Assembly: GCA_900319905.1 (NCBI GenBank)
Contig: ONQB01000005.1
Location: 1-64,000, forward strand
Reading direction: 5' to 3'
DNA length: 64,000 bases
DNA from: an uncultured Prevotella sp.
Lineage (GTDB): Bacteria; Bacteroidota; Bacteroidia; Bacteroidales; Bacteroidaceae
Both the position numbers and the translations under genes were made by a program. Below, piece after piece: positions 52,810 through 61,700 of the stretch. The notes below the pieces were generated by a model. The model made no database searches and was not told the DNA's origin. It saw only the letters and a program-made list of their open reading frames with translations. Position 1 is the stretch's first letter, and each line of letters opens with the position of its first letter.

Positions 52810-54075
52810 TTACCCGAAGTTGTCGTACATAATACTCTCCGGCTCCACGCCCAGGCTATCGAGATAGTCGGTGACGGTCTTGATGAGCATTGGAGGACCA
52901 CAGAGGTAGTACTCGCAATCTTCAGGAGCATCGTGGTCTTTGAGATAGGTATCTCTCACGCAGTTGACCGCAAAACCAGCATAGTACTTTACGCCTGCTT
53001 CATCAGCCTTGGGGTCGGGACGGTCGAGTGAGAGGTGCATGTGAAAATTGGGGAATTCTTTCTCCAGTTCCCAGAAATCCTCAAGGAAGAAAGCCTCCGA
53101 CAATGAGCGTGCGCCATAGAAGAAATGCATCTCACGGTCGCGGCAGTTGATTTGGCGTGTCATATACATGATCTGAGAACGCAACGGAGCCATACCGGCA
53201 CCACCGCCTATCCAAATCATCTCACGCTTGCTGTTGAACTTCGGATGGAAGTCACCGTAAGGACCACTCATCTTCACCTTGTCACCCGGCTTGAGCGAGA
53301 AGATATAAGACGAGCCGATACCCGTAGGCACATCCTGGAAGCCCACCTGTGGACGCGGTTTGAATGGTGTGGAGGCAATACGCACTGTCAACGTGATGAT
53401 ATCGCCCTCAGCGGGATAGTTGGCCATCGAATAGGCACGGATGGTTGGCTCGGGATTATGAGCTTTGAGGGAGAAGATGTTAAACTTCTTCCATGCGCCA
53501 ATATACTCATCACCAATCAGTGACTTGTCGAAGTCTTTGTCGTAGTCGATCGTGTCATAGGCCGGAATATAGATCTGAGCATATGAGCCGGGAATGAAGT
53601 CCATGTGCTCGCCGGGAGGCAATGCTACCTTAAACTCCTTGATAAAGCTTGATACGTTGCTGTTGCTGATGACGGTGCATTCCCACTCTTTGACATTGAG
53701 AATGGCGTCACTTACCTTGATACTGAGGTCGCCTTTCACCTTAGTCTGGCAACCAAGACGCCAATGGTCTTTGATCTCCTTGCGGGAGAAGTGGCCCTTC
53801 TCAGTGTCGAGGATCTCGCCACCGCCATCGAGTACCTGCAGACGGCATTGTCCGCAGCTACCCTTACCGCCACAAGCCGATGAAAGGTGCACACCATTGT
53901 CGTTGAGCGTAGAAAGCAGACTTGCACCCTGCTCCACTTCAAGTTTCTTGTCACCATTGATAGTGATTGTCACCTTACCGCTTGGACTGAGATACTTTTT
54001 TGCGATAAGCAGGACGACCACCAGCAGTAAGATGACTACCAGGAAGACTGCTATGCTTAATGTTATGAATTCCAT
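52810..54075 (-). CDS. nqrF: Na+-translocating NADH:quinone reductase subunit F
   Basis: The 421-residue entry subunit of Na+-NQR. One N-terminal membrane helix (about 5-25); a 2Fe-2S ferredoxin domain with Cys68, Cys74, Cys77 and Cys109 (SSACGGKGSCGQCR, LGCQ); an FAD domain (RAYSMANYP); and an NADH-binding domain (IGGGAGMAPLRSQ, YLCGPPML). It oxidises NADH on the cytoplasmic side and passes electrons through FAD and 2Fe-2S into the membrane subunits. Last gene of the operon, 37 nt after nqrE, followed by a strong terminator. Confidence 0.97.
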   Translation of the reverse strand: MEFITLSIAVFLVVILLLVVVLLIAKKYLSPSGKVTITINGDKKLEVEQGASLLSTLNDNGVHLSSACGGKGSCGQCRLQVLDGGGEILDTEKGHFSRKEIKDHWRLGCQTKVKGDLSIKVSDAILNVKEWECTVISNSNVSSFIKEFKVALPPGEHMDFIPGSYAQIYIPAYDTIDYDKDFDKSLIGDEYIGAWKKFNIFSLKAHNPEPTIRAYSMANYPAEGDIITLTVRIASTPFKPRPQVGFQDVPTGIGSSYIFSLKPGDKVKMSGPYGDFHPKFNSKREMIWIGGGAGMAPLRSQIMYMTRQINCRDREMHFFYGARSLSEAFFLEDFWELEKEFPNFHMHLSLDRPDPKADEAGVKYYAGFAVNCVRDTYLKDHDAPEDCEYYLCGPPMLIKTVTDYLDSLGVEPESIMYDNFG

Positions 54076-54112
54076 TGTTGAATACTAATTTACTTAATCC
54101 AAGAAACCTCTG

Positions 54113-54739
54113 TTAAAACTTCAATCCGCTGAAACACATCATGGCCATAGCCATCAGTCCTACGGTAATAAAGGCAATGCCCATACCCTGCAGAGGCTTT
54201 GGCACATCACTGTACTCCATTTTCTCTCTGATGGCACCGAACATGACGATGGCCAGTGTCCATCCCAGTCCGCTGCCCAGCGCATAAGCGACAGCGTCGC
54301 CAAGGTTACTGATGGCCTGTGCACTGTCCGGATCCATCTTGATACGCTGCTGCATGAAGAGCGAAGCACCCATGATGGCACAGTTCACAGCGATAAGCGG
54401 CAGAAAGATACCCAGCGCTGCATAGAGCGACGGAGAGTATTTCTCGACAGCCATCTCCACCAACTGCGTGATGCCGGCGATGATGGCAATGAATAGAATA
54501 AAACTCAGGTAGCTCAGGTCAACACCCTTGATAAGGCAGTCAGGACCAAGCACGTAAGTCTGAAGCAGATAGTTGATAGGCTCAGTAATCAGCAACACAA
54601 AGGTCACTGCCAAACCCAGGCCCAGCGAGGTCTTCACATTCTTGCTTACTGCCAGGTAAGAACACATACCCAGGAAGTAGGCAAAGATCATGTTGTCAAC
54701 AAAGATTGACCTGAAAAATAATGCTATAGCGTGTTCCAT
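54113..54739 (-). CDS. nqrE: Na+-translocating NADH:quinone reductase subunit E
   Basis: A 208-residue membrane subunit with six helices, homologous to NqrD and to RnfA. LFFRSIFVDNMIFAYFLGMCSYLAVSK at the start and AVNCAIMGASLFMQ near residue 120 contain the conserved Cys residues (in GMCS and NCAI) that hold an intramembrane iron centre together with NqrD. Normal length. It lies 6 nt after nqrD. Confidence 0.97.
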   Translation of the reverse strand: MEHAIALFFRSIFVDNMIFAYFLGMCSYLAVSKNVKTSLGLGLAVTFVLLITEPINYLLQTYVLGPDCLIKGVDLSYLSFILFIAIIAGITQLVEMAVEKYSPSLYAALGIFLPLIAVNCAIMGASLFMQQRIKMDPDSAQAISNLGDAVAYALGSGLGWTLAIVMFGAIREKMEYSDVPKPLQGMGIAFITVGLMAMAMMCFSGLKF

Positions 54740-54745
54740 ATTACT

Positions 54746-55375
54746 TTACTTCTTTTCGTCCTTTACAAAGAATGCGCGGTTCACCCAAATCACACAACCA
54801 ATAAGGATGAGCGCTGTGCAAGACATCGTCATCATACCATTGTTGACATAGCCAAAGTTGTAGACGCTCTCAGGTATAATCTGGAAGCCCAACAGACTGC
54901 CACGACCGAAGAACTCGCGGAAAGCACCCACGATCACCAGAATCATGGCGTAGCCCAAACCATTGCCCAGACCGTCGAGGAAGGAAGGCCAAGGTTTGTT
55001 CATCATGGCGAAAGCTTCAAGACGACCCATGAGGATACAGTTGGTGATAATCAGACCCACATACACACTCAGTTGAACACTCACGTCATAGGCGAAAGCA
55101 CCGAGAATCTGGTTGACAATGGTCACCAGCGCAGCCACCACCACCAATTGCACGATGATACGGATGCGCATAGGAATGGTATTGCGGATAAGCGAGATAA
55201 TGACATTCGAAAATGCCGTAATCACCGTCACGGCCAAGCCCATGACAATAGCGGGCTTAAGCTGCGAGGTCACGGCCAAGGCACTGCAGATGCCCAACAC
55301 CTGCACCATGATGGGGTTGTTCAGGTGGAGCGGCTCTATAAAGGCAGCTTTATTCTGTTTTGAAAATAAACTCAT
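54746..55375 (-). CDS. nqrD: Na+-translocating NADH:quinone reductase subunit D
   Basis: A 209-residue six-helix membrane subunit, paralogue of NqrE and related to RnfE. PIMVQVLGICSALAVTSQLKP and TNCILMGRLEAFAM (Cys in GICS and TNC) supply the other half of the intramembrane iron site. It helps couple electron flow to Na+ export. Normal length; sits 54 nt after nqrC. Confidence 0.97.
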   Translation of the reverse strand: MSLFSKQNKAAFIEPLHLNNPIMVQVLGICSALAVTSQLKPAIVMGLAVTVITAFSNVIISLIRNTIPMRIRIIVQLVVVAALVTIVNQILGAFAYDVSVQLSVYVGLIITNCILMGRLEAFAMMNKPWPSFLDGLGNGLGYAMILVIVGAFREFFGRGSLLGFQIIPESVYNFGYVNNGMMTMSCTALILIGCVIWVNRAFFVKDEKK

Positions 55376-55429
55376 AGTTTTGCATATTACATGAAGTGCA
55401 GGCCTTGCGAGGCCCGTGCTTCGGTTAAA

Positions 55430-56047
55430 CTATTTTGCATTGAGGAAAGGCAGGAACTTACCCAGTCCATCGTGCAGCATGGCAGCCACACCATTGGAAG
55501 TAAGCGTGGCACCAGTGACCGCGTCAACCTGTGTGGCAGGGTCGGTAACCTTCTTCTGCACCGACAGCGCGATACTGCTGTGGTCATTGCCCTTGAAGAG
55601 TTGCTTTCCTTGGAACTTCTCCTGCCATTTTTGGTTGTCCTTAATCTCAGCACCCAGTCCGGCAGTCTCACCCTCATGATTGAAATAAGCACCATAAACC
55701 GTTGACTTGTCAGCATTGACTGATACGTAGCCGCTGATGCCGCCCCACAGGCCCATGCCTTTCATGGTGAATACGTACTTAGTAGCACCATTGACATTGC
55801 AGATGAACATCTTGCTGCCGTCAACCGTCTTTTCCTCTTTCACCACCTTATTATAAGTAGCCTCTGCAGCTGCATTGTCCAGTCCCCTGATGTTGAGGCT
55901 GTAAAGCACCTGTTTTTTCTGGTCAAGAGCTACATTAGCCTCCTGCATCGGCTTAAGCGCCTGATAGACGAAAGCCAACAAGAAGGCCACGACCACAACG
56001 ATAATGGCCGAGTAGATAATTGTATATGAATTGCTGTTTGTTTTCAT
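55430..56047 (-). CDS. nqrC: Na+-translocating NADH:quinone reductase subunit C
   Basis: A 205-residue subunit with one N-terminal helix (about 9-29) and a periplasmic FMN domain. FMN is attached through a phosphoester bond to the last Thr of the motif VTGATLTS; here that residue is Thr181. The GLGAEIKD and QVDAVTGAT segments are typical of the FMN-binding fold. Shorter than Vibrio NqrC (about 255) but usual for Bacteroidota. It lies 13 nt after nqrB. Confidence 0.97.
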   Translation of the reverse strand: MKTNSNSYTIIYSAIIVVVVAFLLAFVYQALKPMQEANVALDQKKQVLYSLNIRGLDNAAAEATYNKVVKEEKTVDGSKMFICNVNGATKYVFTMKGMGLWGGISGYVSVNADKSTVYGAYFNHEGETAGLGAEIKDNQKWQEKFQGKQLFKGNDHSSIALSVQKKVTDPATQVDAVTGATLTSNGVAAMLHDGLGKFLPFLNAK

Positions 56048-56060
56048 AGCTTACGATAAT

Positions 56061-57218
56061 TCAGAGACCGTTGCGCTTAGCACGCTTTGAAATATTGCAC
56101 TCCACCACGCAGTAATCGATAAGCGGAGCTATCATGTTGCCAAAGAAGATAGCGAGCATCATACCCTCTGGATAGCCTGGGTTCTTTACGCGCACGATGA
56201 TGGCCATGGCGCCAATGATGAAGCCGTAGATCCACTTACCAGTCTCCGTACGGGCAGATGTCACCGGGTCGGTTGCCATAAACACAGCACCGAAGCAGAA
56301 GCCACCTAAGATAAGGTGTTCCCACCAAGCAATCGGAGTGGCACCAGTAGCGTGGAAGATGGCACCCATCACGCTGCCTCCAACGAACACGCTCAGCATG
56401 GTCTTCCAACTGGCGATGCCCGTCCAAAGCAAGATGACAGCACCGATAGCGATGGCTATAACCGATGTCTCACCGACGGAGCCAGGCATCAGACCGGTAA
56501 TCATGTTGCAGACGCTCGTGTCAATGGGTGTGCCCTGAGCCAGATGCGCCAATGGGGTTGCCATTGTGAAGCCGTCAGCCAGTGTATTGCCAAGGCCGAA
56601 GATACTGTTGTGGGCTACCCATACAGCATCGCCCGTCATCTTAGACGGATAAGAGAAGAAAAGGAACATACGCGCACCGATGGCCACGTTGACAAAGTTC
56701 ATGCCTGTGCCACCAAAGATTTCCTTGCAGAAGATCACAGCAAATGCGCAAGCCAGCGCCAACATCCACAGCGGTGTGGTGATGGGGATGATAAGGGGGA
56801 TGATGATACCCGTTACGAGATAGCCCTCCTGAATCTCCTCGCCTTTCCACTGAGCCCATGCAAACTCAATACCGAGGCCGACGATGTAGCTCACCAGTAT
56901 CTTTGGCAGCACAGCCAGGAAGCCATAGCCGAAGATGGACCAAAACGAGGCCGTGGACAGCGTGCCGGCAGCCAGGTAGTTTTGATAGCCAACATTGTAC
57001 ATGCCGAAAAGCAGTGCCGGCAACAAGGCGATGACCACAAAACTCATCATTCGTTTCGAGTCGAAGGCATCGTGAATAGACGTACCACTTGTAGAGGTTG
57101 TGTTCGGCACAAACAGGAACGTCTCAAAGCCGTCATAAAGACTTCTGAACGCGTGCAGTTTGCCACCTTCCTCAAAGTTGGGCTTTATCTTATCAAAATA
57201 ATTCTTTAATGCACTCAT
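56061..57218 (-). CDS. nqrB: Na+-translocating NADH:quinone reductase subunit B
   Basis: The 385-residue large membrane subunit with about ten helices. The covalent FMN threonine should be Thr221 in DGFTMATPLAH, corresponding to the S(T)xAT motif. GLMPGSVGETSVIAI (about 242-256), the cytoplasmic N-terminal extension and GGFCFGAVFMATDPVTS (about 320) are conserved. It binds riboflavin and quinone and forms much of the Na+ path. It lies 46 nt after nqrA. Confidence 0.97.
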   Translation of the reverse strand: MSALKNYFDKIKPNFEEGGKLHAFRSLYDGFETFLFVPNTTSTSGTSIHDAFDSKRMMSFVVIALLPALLFGMYNVGYQNYLAAGTLSTASFWSIFGYGFLAVLPKILVSYIVGLGIEFAWAQWKGEEIQEGYLVTGIIIPLIIPITTPLWMLALACAFAVIFCKEIFGGTGMNFVNVAIGARMFLFFSYPSKMTGDAVWVAHNSIFGLGNTLADGFTMATPLAHLAQGTPIDTSVCNMITGLMPGSVGETSVIAIAIGAVILLWTGIASWKTMLSVFVGGSVMGAIFHATGATPIAWWEHLILGGFCFGAVFMATDPVTSARTETGKWIYGFIIGAMAIIVRVKNPGYPEGMMLAIFFGNMIAPLIDYCVVECNISKRAKRNGL

Positions 57219-57264
57219 TATTCAATACATTCAATACTCATTACTAATACTAACTTGAACTGCA

Positions 57265-58614
57265 TTAAGCGTTCTCCTTTCTCAAGATGTCGAGACCCTC
57301 GCGCACGATCTTCTGCAGCGGCAACTTAGAACTGTCGACAAACTCAGCCAGTGCGAAATCCTCAGGCGCCACCTCGTAGATGCCGAGTTGTTCCTGTTTG
57401 TCAATATCGCCGGCAATGATAGCCTTGATTAGGTATTCGGCATAGATATCCATAGGGAACACCCTGTCGTACTCTCCGCTCTGAATGATATGCCGTTCAC
57501 CGCCTTTGATACGAGCGTCAAGGTCGTATTGCTTATGAGGCATCAGCCAAGAGAAATAGCTGCGGCTCACGGAGAACTCCTTCGTACGCGGCATAATCCA
57601 GCCGAGCGTTTCATCAGCGTTGTCGCCCTCGGGAATGACGGTCACCTCAGAGGTATGTGCGCCCAGGTAGCCATCAATGGAATCCTTACGGCCCGTCAAC
57701 GGATTGCCGTTGATAATGCGTATGTGCTCAGTAGCCTTGAGCTGCTCACCGAGGATGTCTTTCAGCGATGTACCGACAAGCACGTTGGTATAAGCCGGGT
57801 TCTTGACCTGACTTCCGGCCACGGCTATCGTACGGCGCAAGTCAACCTTACCACTATTAAACAACCGGCCGATGAAAATAACAGTTGTGGGATCAACCGT
57901 CCACACCACAGAGTTCTTGTTCATCGGCTCAATGTGGTTAATCTGGACGCCAACGTTGCCTGCTGGACATGGACCGTCAAACACATTGAGGTTGACGCCC
58001 TTTACATCGGTCAGCGCCTTCGATGTTTGCGAGGCTCCAATCCCAAGGTGAACAGGAGCGATGCGGGACAGTGCGGCAAGTCCTGTAGTAAATGCGAACT
58101 CATTGCCCTTGAGTTCTACCTCGAAGTCGCAGGCCAGCGGCATGTCACGCAATGCCGACACATAGATGCCCTTGGGCTGTGTAGTAGGAAGGGTGCTTAC
58201 TGCATAAGGCAACTGATTGATGTAGCCAAACAGTCCGGCCTCCAGTAACTTGGCTTTCACAGCCTCAGCATCCATGGTCAAAGGATCGGCCTTACCGAAA
58301 TCATGATACTCCTGCTGTGCATCGGCCTTCACCTTGACGAAAAGCACTTTGCGGCGTTCTCCTCTGACCACAGCACTCACCGTGCCGCTCACCGGAGAAG
58401 CAAAAGTCACCTCAGGACAAGCCTTGTTGAAGAACAACGCTTCGCCGGCCAGCACATGATCGCCTTCCTTCAAGGCCACCTTCGGAGTGACACCGGGGAA
58501 GTCGGACGGAGACAATGCATACTCTTCCGACGGCTTCACCTCGAACCGCTCTTCCTTGGCCTTGCCTATCAGGTTAATGTTTAAGCCTTTGCGCAACTTG
58601 ATTACATTTGCCAT
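57265..58614 (-). CDS. nqrA: Na+-translocating NADH:quinone reductase subunit A
   Basis: A 449-residue soluble subunit on the cytoplasmic face and first gene of nqrABCDEF. VIKLRKGLNINLIGKA at the start, DFPGVTPKVALKEGDHVLAG (about 38-57) with the barrel-sandwich fold, and the C-terminal PLQKIVREGLDILRKE are hallmarks. It supports the quinone-reducing end of the complex. A -7 box lies at 58688-58681, giving a leader of about 60 nt. The operon is divergent from tamB. Confidence 0.97.
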   Translation of the reverse strand: MANVIKLRKGLNINLIGKAKEERFEVKPSEEYALSPSDFPGVTPKVALKEGDHVLAGEALFFNKACPEVTFASPVSGTVSAVVRGERRKVLFVKVKADAQQEYHDFGKADPLTMDAEAVKAKLLEAGLFGYINQLPYAVSTLPTTQPKGIYVSALRDMPLACDFEVELKGNEFAFTTGLAALSRIAPVHLGIGASQTSKALTDVKGVNLNVFDGPCPAGNVGVQINHIEPMNKNSVVWTVDPTTVIFIGRLFNSGKVDLRRTIAVAGSQVKNPAYTNVLVGTSLKDILGEQLKATEHIRIINGNPLTGRKDSIDGYLGAHTSEVTVIPEGDNADETLGWIMPRTKEFSVSRSYFSWLMPHKQYDLDARIKGGERHIIQSGEYDRVFPMDIYAEYLIKAIIAGDIDKQEQLGIYEVAPEDFALAEFVDSSKLPLQKIVREGLDILRKENA

Positions 58615-58680
58615 AAGAATGAAGATAATTTATAATAAGAGATTAAAAAACTTTGGAATTTCCTTCTCTGCTTCCGAGTG

Positions 58681-58688
58681 CAAATTTA
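58681..58688 (-). promoter_or_regulatory. -7 promoter box of the nqr operon
   Basis: On the minus strand TAAATTTG followed by CA, exact consensus, 66 nt upstream of the nqrA start. The tamB promoter lies back to back with it, about 65 bp away. Confidence 0.65.
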
Positions 58689-58726
58689 AACAAAAATTAT
58701 GGGATTACTCCATAAAAACCATATTT

Positions 58727-58760
58727 TTTGTTCAAATCACGGCAGTTTTTCTTAATTTTG
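58727..58760 (+). promoter_or_regulatory. tamB promoter, implies a leaderless TTG start
   Basis: TTTG (58727-58730) lies 22 nt before TAATTTTG (58753-58760). Transcription should begin near 58766-58767, which is exactly where an in-frame TTG opens a good TamB N-terminus. Confidence 0.62.
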
Positions 58761-58766
58761 CACCTA

Positions 58767-61700
58767 TTGAAAAAGGTAAGACACATTATAAACTACTTGA
58801 TATGGGCCACGGTGGGTCTGTATCTGCTACTTACCGTCATGGTCAACATCCCGATGACACAGCACGTCATCGGTTCGGCTGTGGCGTCGGCTCTGTCGTC
58901 TAAGTTCGGCACCACGGTAACTGTTGGCAAGGTTAACTTGGGCTTCTTCAACCGCATCATCATTGACGATGTGAGCATGCTCGACCAGCAACAGCACCAC
59001 CTGTTGCGTGCCACGCGACTGTCGGCCAAGTTCAGCTATCTCGACCTGCTGAAGGGTCGCGTCACCATTGTGTCGGCACAGATGTTCGGTTTAGAAGCCA
59101 ATCTCTATAAGGCTACGGCCAAAAGCAAGCCCAATTTTCAGTTTGTCATTGACTCTCTGGCATCCAAAGACACTACCCATCACGAGCCACTCCACCTCGA
59201 TATCAACAGCCTTGTCATCCGCCACGGAAAGATTGCATGGAATCAACTCGACGCTCCCCACAGACAGGGGTTCGATACTCACCACATGCATTTCTCCAAC
59301 ATCAGCTCGCATATCATCTTACGTCTTGTGGGCAGCGACTCGGTGAATGTCAACCTGAGGAAGCTGGCATTCGACGAAGCCTCAGGCATCCATCTTGCTT
59401 CACTCTCTCTGCGTGCTGCCGCAGGCCACAACGGTCTGCAGCTTCACGATTTCCAGCTCACGCTCCCTCATTCGGAAATCAATATCCCTGCGCTCACCGC
59501 CACCTATCACGACCGTCAGTGGTCCACAGCGCATTATCAGGGCCTGCTGGCGGAGTCCCACGTTTTTCTGCCTGACCTCAGCGCCTTTGTCGTGCCCTTC
59601 AAGGACATGCCACGGCAGGTTGTCGTCAAGTCGTCCATCCGTGGACATGGTCATGAAATCACCATAACCTCGCTCGCAGCCTCCCTGCTCAAGCCTCAAG
59701 CACGACCCATCGCCACCGCTCCGTCCGACATCCGATTGATGGCCAGCGCATGGGTCAACCTTGCGGGCAGCCATCCTCAGTGGCGGGTCAGGCTACCACT
59801 GCTCACCGTCAACGGTGAAGGCATGAAGCTGCTCGCCGGCCACGTACCGGAAGCCGTGTCAAGACTGCGCACCCTGAAGTTCAGAGGAAAAGCGTCAGGC
59901 TACTATCATGATGTCATGGTAGACGGGCAACTCGTCTCCGACTTAGGCAACGCCAAACTGACCTTCAATAAGACCGGTGACAACATGCGGGCTCACCTCA
60001 ATACCGGTGGTTTCAACATCGGGCAGGTGCTGGGCAATGATCAGCTCGGCCTTCTGGCGACCAATATCAATGGTGAGGGCAACATCAAGACCAGCCACTA
60101 TACAGCCAAAGGACAAATCAGCAGGCTTGACTATAAGGGCTATTCCTACCATGACATCACCATCGACGGGCAAGCTGACAAGCGACGTTTCTCCGGCTCC
60201 ATCAGCATCAACGACCCGAATGTCAGAATGAACGCCAAGGGAACGGTCGACCTGCAGTCGGCTGCTCACGTCTATCAGTTGACTGGCGATATCGAGCATC
60301 TTGTCCCGGAGAAGCTCCGGCTCTTCACTGGCCGGCTGGCAGAAGCCAGCTACAAGGCCCGACTGAAAGCTGCCATCGCAGGCAACGACATCTACCATGC
60401 CAAAGGCTATGTGGTGGTCAACAACTTCACGATGGACCGAGGACAAGACAGCTACGCGCTCGACTCCCTGCGCCTGCAGACCGGCACTACTTCGCACGGC
60501 CATTATATCAGAATGAACAGCGACTTCGCACAGGCTTTGCTCTATGGCACATCCGACTACAAGTCTATGATTCAAAGTGTAGAGAACGTGATTGTGAAGA
60601 AGCTGCCCAGCATCAGCCACCTCGCCCCCTTCCACTACCGCCATATTGCCAGCGGCAACTTCTCACTCGCCGCCGACGTGTATAAGGGAGACTGGGCAAA
60701 GGCTTTTTTCAACATCCCCGTAGAGCTGTCAGACACCCTGCACATAGAAGCGGCCGTCACTGACAATGGCAACGCACTCAACGGCCGGCTGACCGCACCC
60801 GACCTTGCTTACAGTGGCAACCAGTTGCGCAACATCTCGGTCAAGGTCGAGACCATCGACGGCATTCTCCATACCAAAGCCAGCCTGCGTAAGATGAGGA
60901 CCGAAGACAAAGGCACCGACGTGGCACTCGACATGAAGGCCGGCGGCGACCAGTTGCAAGCGGCAATGTCGTTTGACAACCACGCCACTGCCCAGCGTTT
61001 CCGTGGACAGATCAACTCGCATGTCTCTTTCGACGAAACCGCCGACGGGCATTCTCAGGCAATTCTGAAGTTGCAACAGTCCAGCTACAGCATTGGCGAC
61101 ACCATTTTCAACCTTCGCCCATCAACGCTTATTTACAGCAAGAAACGATTGGAAATCGACAACTTCCTCGTTGCCTCAAGCGGACAAAGCATCCGGCTCA
61201 ACGGTGTCGTCTCTGACCATTCCACAGACTCCATCACTGCCGAGCTGCACAATGTCAACGTGGCTTACGTGCTCAATCTGGTCAACTTCCACTCCGTTGA
61301 CTTCAGCGGAGCTGTGTCGGGTATCGCCAATGTCAAAGAACTCTTTGGCAGGCCTTACATGTCCGGTCAGTTGCGCGTTGACGACTTCACGCTCATGGAC
61401 GGAAATCTTGGCACACTCTTCGCCAAGGCCGACTGGAACCCCGACAAGGGCCAAATCGATATCGACGCAGTGGCGAAGGACACCATTGGCAACAACCCGC
61501 TGACTGTGAAGCCACGCCTCACCGTCGTGAAAGGCTATGTATCGCCCAAGCGCAATGAGCTCGACCTGGACATTCAACTGCACAAGACCCGCGGTGAGTT
61601 TATCGGGAAAATCTGCTCCAGCTTCCTTGACGACTTTGACCTATCCGCCGACGGCAACATCAAGATTGCCGGACCATTTAAGAGACTCAACCTCACCGGA

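Noticed and set aside
56316-57209. 297-codon plus-strand ORF opposite nqrB
   Set aside because: It mirrors nqrB, whose protein is unmistakable. The antisense translation is rich in His, Asp and Arg, typical of a shadow frame.
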